A DNA stretch of 64,000 bases from an uncultured Arthrobacter sp. (GTDB lineage Bacteria; Actinomycetota; Actinomycetes; Actinomycetales; Micrococcaceae): positions 216,542 through 280,541 of the forward strand of contig NZ_CANLXP010000002.1 of assembly GCF_947495145.1 (NCBI RefSeq), read 5' to 3'. The position numbers were made by a program, and so were the translations under genes. Positions 60,811-64,000 of the stretch are shown piece by piece; the first letter of the stretch is position 1; the number at the start of each line of letters is the position of its first letter. Below the pieces are notes generated by a model. It ran no database searches, was not told where the DNA came from, and worked only from the letters and a program-made list of their open reading frames with translations.

Positions 60811-61283
60811 TTAGGTCTCACTGAGATTGTGAACGCGGCTGATGGGGGTTTTGCCTCCGATGCCGGTATGGGTTCGGTGATGATTGTAGTGGTGTAATCA
60901 GTTCTTGTAGGAGGCGGCGCGTTCGGTTTCTGAGATGCAGGGCCGAGCATAGGCCCACTCGGACGCGAGCGTGCGGTTGAAGCGTTCTCTTTGCCGTTGG
61001 TTGCGGCCGGTAGGGGGCGGGTCTGGCGGTGCTTGATCTGCGAGCCCAGGGCAGCGGTGAATGCTCGAGAGCGGTAGCAGGCTCCGTTGTCGGTGAGCAC
61101 GGCTTTGACTGTGATTCCGTGCGCGGCGAAGAACGCGACCGCCCGCAACCAGAACGCGGCAGCAGTTTCCTTCTTCTCATCGCCGAGTATTTCCGAGTAC
61201 GCCAGCCGTGAATGGTCACCGACCGCGTAGCGAAGGTAGGCGTACCCGGTTCCGGGACGCCGGTTTCGGCGGCCGGCGGCATG
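60811..61283 (-). pseudogene. IS481-family transposase remnant
   Basis: The DDE core reads VGDHSRLAYSEILGDEKKETA, VLTDNGACYRSRAFTAALG and KHRQTRPLPAATNGK in one frame. It then continues across frameshifts to HTGIGGKTPISRVHNLSET and a TAA at 60811-60813. The N-terminal half is absent. IS481 family identity rests on this C-terminal pattern. Confidence 0.85.
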
Positions 61284-61320
61284 TCCTAGCGACCCGCCGC
61301 AGCACCGCTACCGGTTGGTT

Positions 61321-61712
61321 GCACCGGGTGGTTGCGCTCGGGGTTGATGAACACGTCTAGTCTCATACCGGGGGTGCCCCATTCCGAGATGGTCACCGGG
61401 ATTGTGGACTACACCCTCGATGCAGACAGGGTCGTGCATGCGAGACGGCTCGACCTGGTTGAGGGCCGCTCCAGGAAGGCCTACGCGGACTGGCTCAAAG
61501 ATGCAAGGAGATGGCTTCCCCGCCGGGATCAAGGCAACGGCGTTGGGCCGATCCAAGGGTACGCCAAATACCATCCGGGACGAACCCTCCGACAATGAAA
61601 AGCGCAATCCTGGCTACTCCTACACGAACGGCGTCTCCAACGGGCCCACCGAAGCGATCAACGGCGTCATAAAAAGCACCCGAAGAGTACCCCGCGCCAT
61701 CCTGGCAAATAG
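61321..61712 (+). pseudogene. ISL3-family transposase remnant
   Basis: LGVDEHV is followed by an in-frame TAG where a Trp is expected, then a frameshift to MVTGIVDYTLDADRVVHARRLDLVEGRS. A second frameshift leads to AGIKATALG, and a large internal deletion joins this to SNGPTEAINGVIKSTRR. The 3' end is cut at about 61712 by the IS21-like end repeats. Confidence 0.82.
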
Positions 61713-61717
61713 GGTGA

Positions 61718-61769
61718 GTTGGTACCGGTAGTCCGGCTATTTGGTACTTTGATTCCGGCGAGTTGGTAC
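61718..61769 (+). repeat. Three 22-bp-period end repeats of the IS21-like element
   Basis: GTTGGTAC, TTTGGTAC and GTTGGTAC start at 61718, 61740 and 61762, exactly 22 bp apart; the first two units also share TCCGGC. Multiple tandem transposase-binding repeats at the termini are typical of IS21-family elements, so this marks the left end. Confidence 0.75.
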
Positions 61770-61842
61770 TGCCTCTTGTGTTCGGGGTGCTGTGGGTGGG
61801 GCGGCGCGCTGGGCGTCGTCTCTTCCTATGTGAAGGGGCAGT

Positions 61843-63438
61843 ATGGCCGACTACAAGGTGATCATGACGCTGGCGATCGCCGGACACAGTTATGACGAGA
61901 TCGTTGCCGCTGCGAGGTGCTCCCGCCGTGAGGTGGCGTCGGTGAAGAAGACCATTGCCGCTTATGGCTTCACCGCAGGGCAGGTGAGCTCGATGACTCC
62001 GGCGGAGATAGCCGGGTTGTTTCCCGATGGCCGTAAGCAGGTCTCGGAAAGGTTACGCGCAGCCGAATTTCGGTCCTGTGCTGGCGGCGATGAAAGCGAA
62101 CCGGCACTTCACCGTCCAGCAGGCGTGGGGTAAGTACCTCGCTTCCGAGACGGGAGGGGGCGGAAAGAAGTATGGATACTCGCAGTACTGCGCTTTGTTC
62201 GCCGAGCATGCCCGTGTGAAGGATGTTGTGGCGACTCTGCGTCATGAGCCGGGTCGGGCGATGCTGGTGGACTGGGCCGGGGACGCACTCGAGGTGGTGG
62301 ACGCGGTCACCGGTGAGGTGACCAGGCTTTATCTGTTTGTCGCGGTGCTGTCGTATTCCGGGGCGGTGTTCTGCCGGGGATTCACTGATATGAAGTCCCC
62401 GGCGTGGATCGCCGCTCACGTGGCCGCGTTCGAGTTCTTCGGCGGTGGCCCGCAACTGGTCGTCCCCGACAACCTACGACGGCCACTCATCGTCAGAAGC
62501 AGGGCGACGCAGCCCGTGTGGTCAACGCCAGGTATCAGCAGTTGGCGGATCACTACTCAACAGGGATTATCCCTGCCCTGGTGCGCAAACCCCGCGACAA
62601 GGCTGCCGTGGAATCAGCGGTGCAGGTGATCAACAAGCGTGTGATTGGCTATCTGGCCGAAGAAGTCTAGACTGTCGTCGATGACCTCAACGCCGCGATC
62701 GCGGACCGGCTTGTCGAGATCAACGAGAAGATCCGGCGTGCCGATGGCAGCACCCGGTGGGAACGATTCGCGGCGGAGGAAGCCCACCTGCTGCATCCTC
62801 TTCCGGCCGAGGGGTTCGACACCGTGGAGTGGAAGCAGCTGAAGGTCGGGCGGAATTATCACGTCAGCTGCGACTCAGCATTACTCGGTGCCCTACACAT
62901 CTATGCCGGGCAGCTGTTACGGGTGCGCATCACGTCAACGACGGTGACAGTGTTCGACGGGGACCAGGTCCTTTGCCAACATCTGCGCCGGCAGGGCCGG
63001 AAGGGACAGTATTCCACCGAGGCGGCCCATGCCCCCGAGCAGCAACAGAACATCGACGGGCTGTGGTCCAGACAGTGGTTCCTGGATCGGGCTAGGGGCT
63101 TCGGCCCGGCCATCGGGAAGGTCATCGAGCAGACTCTTGACCGGCACGCGATAGAGGCACAGGCGTATCTGGATTGCCAGAACATTCTGGAGACCCTGAG
63201 TAAACGCAACAAGCAGCGCCTGGAAGCCGCCTTCCAGGTGTTGCTCAACAATGGGCAGGACGTCGGCAGTTACAGCACGATCAAGCGGATCATGGCCACC
63301 ATCGATTCCGATAGCAAACGGCAGAAACCCCCAATACCGGCGGCGGTCACACAAAAACCGGTTAGCGGCGCCGGCAGCGCGGTGCATGTGCGCTCCGCTG
63401 CCCACTACCAGCTCGGCGGGCAGGGGGCAGGAGCCTGA
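61843..63438 (+). pseudogene. istA: IS21-family transposase istA, frameshifted
   Basis: The start MADYKVIMTLAIAGHSYDEIVAAARCSRREV is a normal IstA HTH. A frameshift near 62047 and another near 62475 break the DDE region (MLVDWAGDALEVVDAVTG; LVVPDN). An in-frame TAG at 62668 follows YLAEEV. The rest (TVVDDLNAAIADRLVEINEK to the C-terminal end) is intact in the original frame. Full length would be about 530 residues. Confidence 0.88.
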
Positions 63439-63524
63439 TGTTCACCAGCATTGACCACGAAAAGTTCCGTGCCCTGCGCATCGCTCACCTGGCGACCCGG
63501 TTCGAGGAGCTGATCACCGACTAA
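63438..63524 (+). pseudogene. istB: istB, truncated N-terminal fragment
   Basis: MFTSIDHEKFRALRIAHLAT plus eight more residues, then TAA. The start overlaps the istA stop, as in intact IS21 elements. The whole AAA+ ATPase part (normally about 250 aa) is lost where IS1380-type sequence begins. Confidence 0.7.
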
Positions 63525-63676
63525 GCCTTGATCCACCGATTGGCTGTTGATTGTGATTGGTTTCCGGGACGCGACGGAGTTCTGGTTCTTGGGCAGGGCT
63601 GATCGTGCGGCCTTGCTGCCGGTGTTGTTCCACTGGTGTTCCTGATCGGGCCGTTTTTGCGGCCTGTGGTTGTTTC

Positions 63677-63945
63677 TTACGTCGCGGCGGGTGGTGCGTG
63701 GACGCTGGTGAAGAGTTTTTGCCATGCTTCCTGCCAAGGCCAGGCTTGGGGCAGGTGCAGGCGTATTTTCCGGGCGCTGGTGGCGATTCTGGCTGGGATG
63801 TTGATGAGTTTGCGGCGGATCGTTGCGGTGCGGGCTTTCTCGAACGGTCCGGCGGCGAGGATTCCGGCGGTTCGTGTGAGGTTGTAAGCCATGACCGCGG
63901 CCACGAGCCAGGCTGAGTTCGCAGTGCGGCCGTATGGTTTTGTGA
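63677..63945 (-). pseudogene. IS1380-family transposase, C-terminal fragment
   Basis: KPYGRTANSAWLVAAVMAYN, then LTRTAGILAAGPFEKARTAT, LINIPARIATSARKIRLHLP and WPWQEAWQKLF are the C-terminal region of IS1380 transposases, ending at TAA 63677-63679. The region 63525-63676 is probably the terminal non-coding part of that element. The 5' part is cut off at about 63945. Confidence 0.82.
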
Positions 63946-63972
63946 GACAGCTTGTTAGGAGCCCTCACTTAG

Positions 63973-64000
63973 ATGCCCGAGCGTAAGAAGTACACGCAGA
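63973..64000 (+). CDS. Possible IS3-type transposase OrfA, first codons (runs off window)
   Basis: ATG followed by PERKKYTQ, the usual beginning of IS3-family OrfA proteins. It comes 30 nt after the IS1380 fragment is interrupted, near GTGAGACAGC, which could be the element's left end. Only nine codons are visible. Confidence 0.4.

Larger units (their letters stand above)
60811..64000. mobile_element. Cluster of nested, truncated insertion sequences (IS481, ISL3, IS21, IS1380, IS3-like)
   Basis: From ugd to the window end only transposase fragments are found. In order: IS481 (minus), ISL3 (plus), IS21 (plus), IS1380 (minus), then the first codons of an IS3-like OrfA. Each copy is decayed or cut at its junction with the next, indicating serial insertion at one site. 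The element entering last may extend beyond the window. Confidence 0.88.

Noticed and set aside
61843..63438. Programmed frameshifting in istA
   Set aside because: IS21 istA is normally one frame. Two separate shifts plus an in-frame TAG point to decay.

Overview
The window reads as high-GC actinobacterial chromosome, most likely Micrococcaceae (Arthrobacter or a close relative). Pointers are the cysteine-less LpdA-type quinone reductase, SCO4848-, DUF2505- and DUF6153-family proteins, an L25/Ctc ribosomal protein next to pth, tandem LuxR-type ATPases, frequent GTG starts, ATGA/GTGA stop-start overlaps and several probably leaderless genes. This placement rests on gene families alone. I see no rRNA, tRNA or CRISPR array.

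Layout. 1-12 kb: nitrite/nitrate assimilation and siroheme synthesis (3' end of a nasB-type flavoprotein, nirD divergent from nirB-cobA-hemD), interrupted by lpdA, purine nucleoside phosphorylase and a phospho-sugar mutase. Four copies of a 62-66 bp palindrome sit at gene 3' ends here, and two of them bracket a DUF559/AbiEi-like gene. 11.7-16.2 kb: argP/lysE and a polar amino-acid ABC importer. 16.2-19.6 kb: two small membrane-protein genes and an oxidoreductase/TetR pair with a clear operator. 19.7-23.1 kb: deoC with two aldehyde dehydrogenase-like genes. 23.5-26.6 kb: a SipW-type signal peptidase with TasA-like exported proteins and an LAxTG-anchored protein. 26.7-32.1 kb: mfd and small conserved genes. 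32.1-37.9 kb: KdpD/KdpE-like two-component system, APC-type transporter, NhaA. 38-39.5 kb: an MFS gene translationally chained to two micro-ORFs. 39.5-41.3 kb: sufU/sufS.

41.4-51 kb is a metal-resistance block: arsR divergent from acr3-arsC-arsO, then a copper section (BNR-type lipoprotein, DUF305 lipoprotein, DUF6153 protein, CopB-like ATPase, CopZ-like chaperone, Cys-rich Csp-like storage protein) with a CsoR-type operator. 51-56.5 kb: two adjacent large LuxR-family ATPase regulators. 56.8-60.8 kb: pth, rplY, a low-molecular-weight tyrosine phosphatase, a VanZ protein and UDP-glucose dehydrogenase, suggesting the edge of a cell-surface polysaccharide locus. 60.8-64 kb is an insertion-sequence graveyard (IS481, ISL3, IS21, IS1380 and the start of an IS3-like element), each truncating its neighbour.

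The most unusual item is the palindrome family with the DUF559-type gene lying exactly between two copies. The palindromes supply stop codons to three genes, and the gene has its own operator-like inverted repeat and a probable leaderless promoter. It looks like a REP-like repeat family, possibly with a resident nuclease/antitoxin gene.
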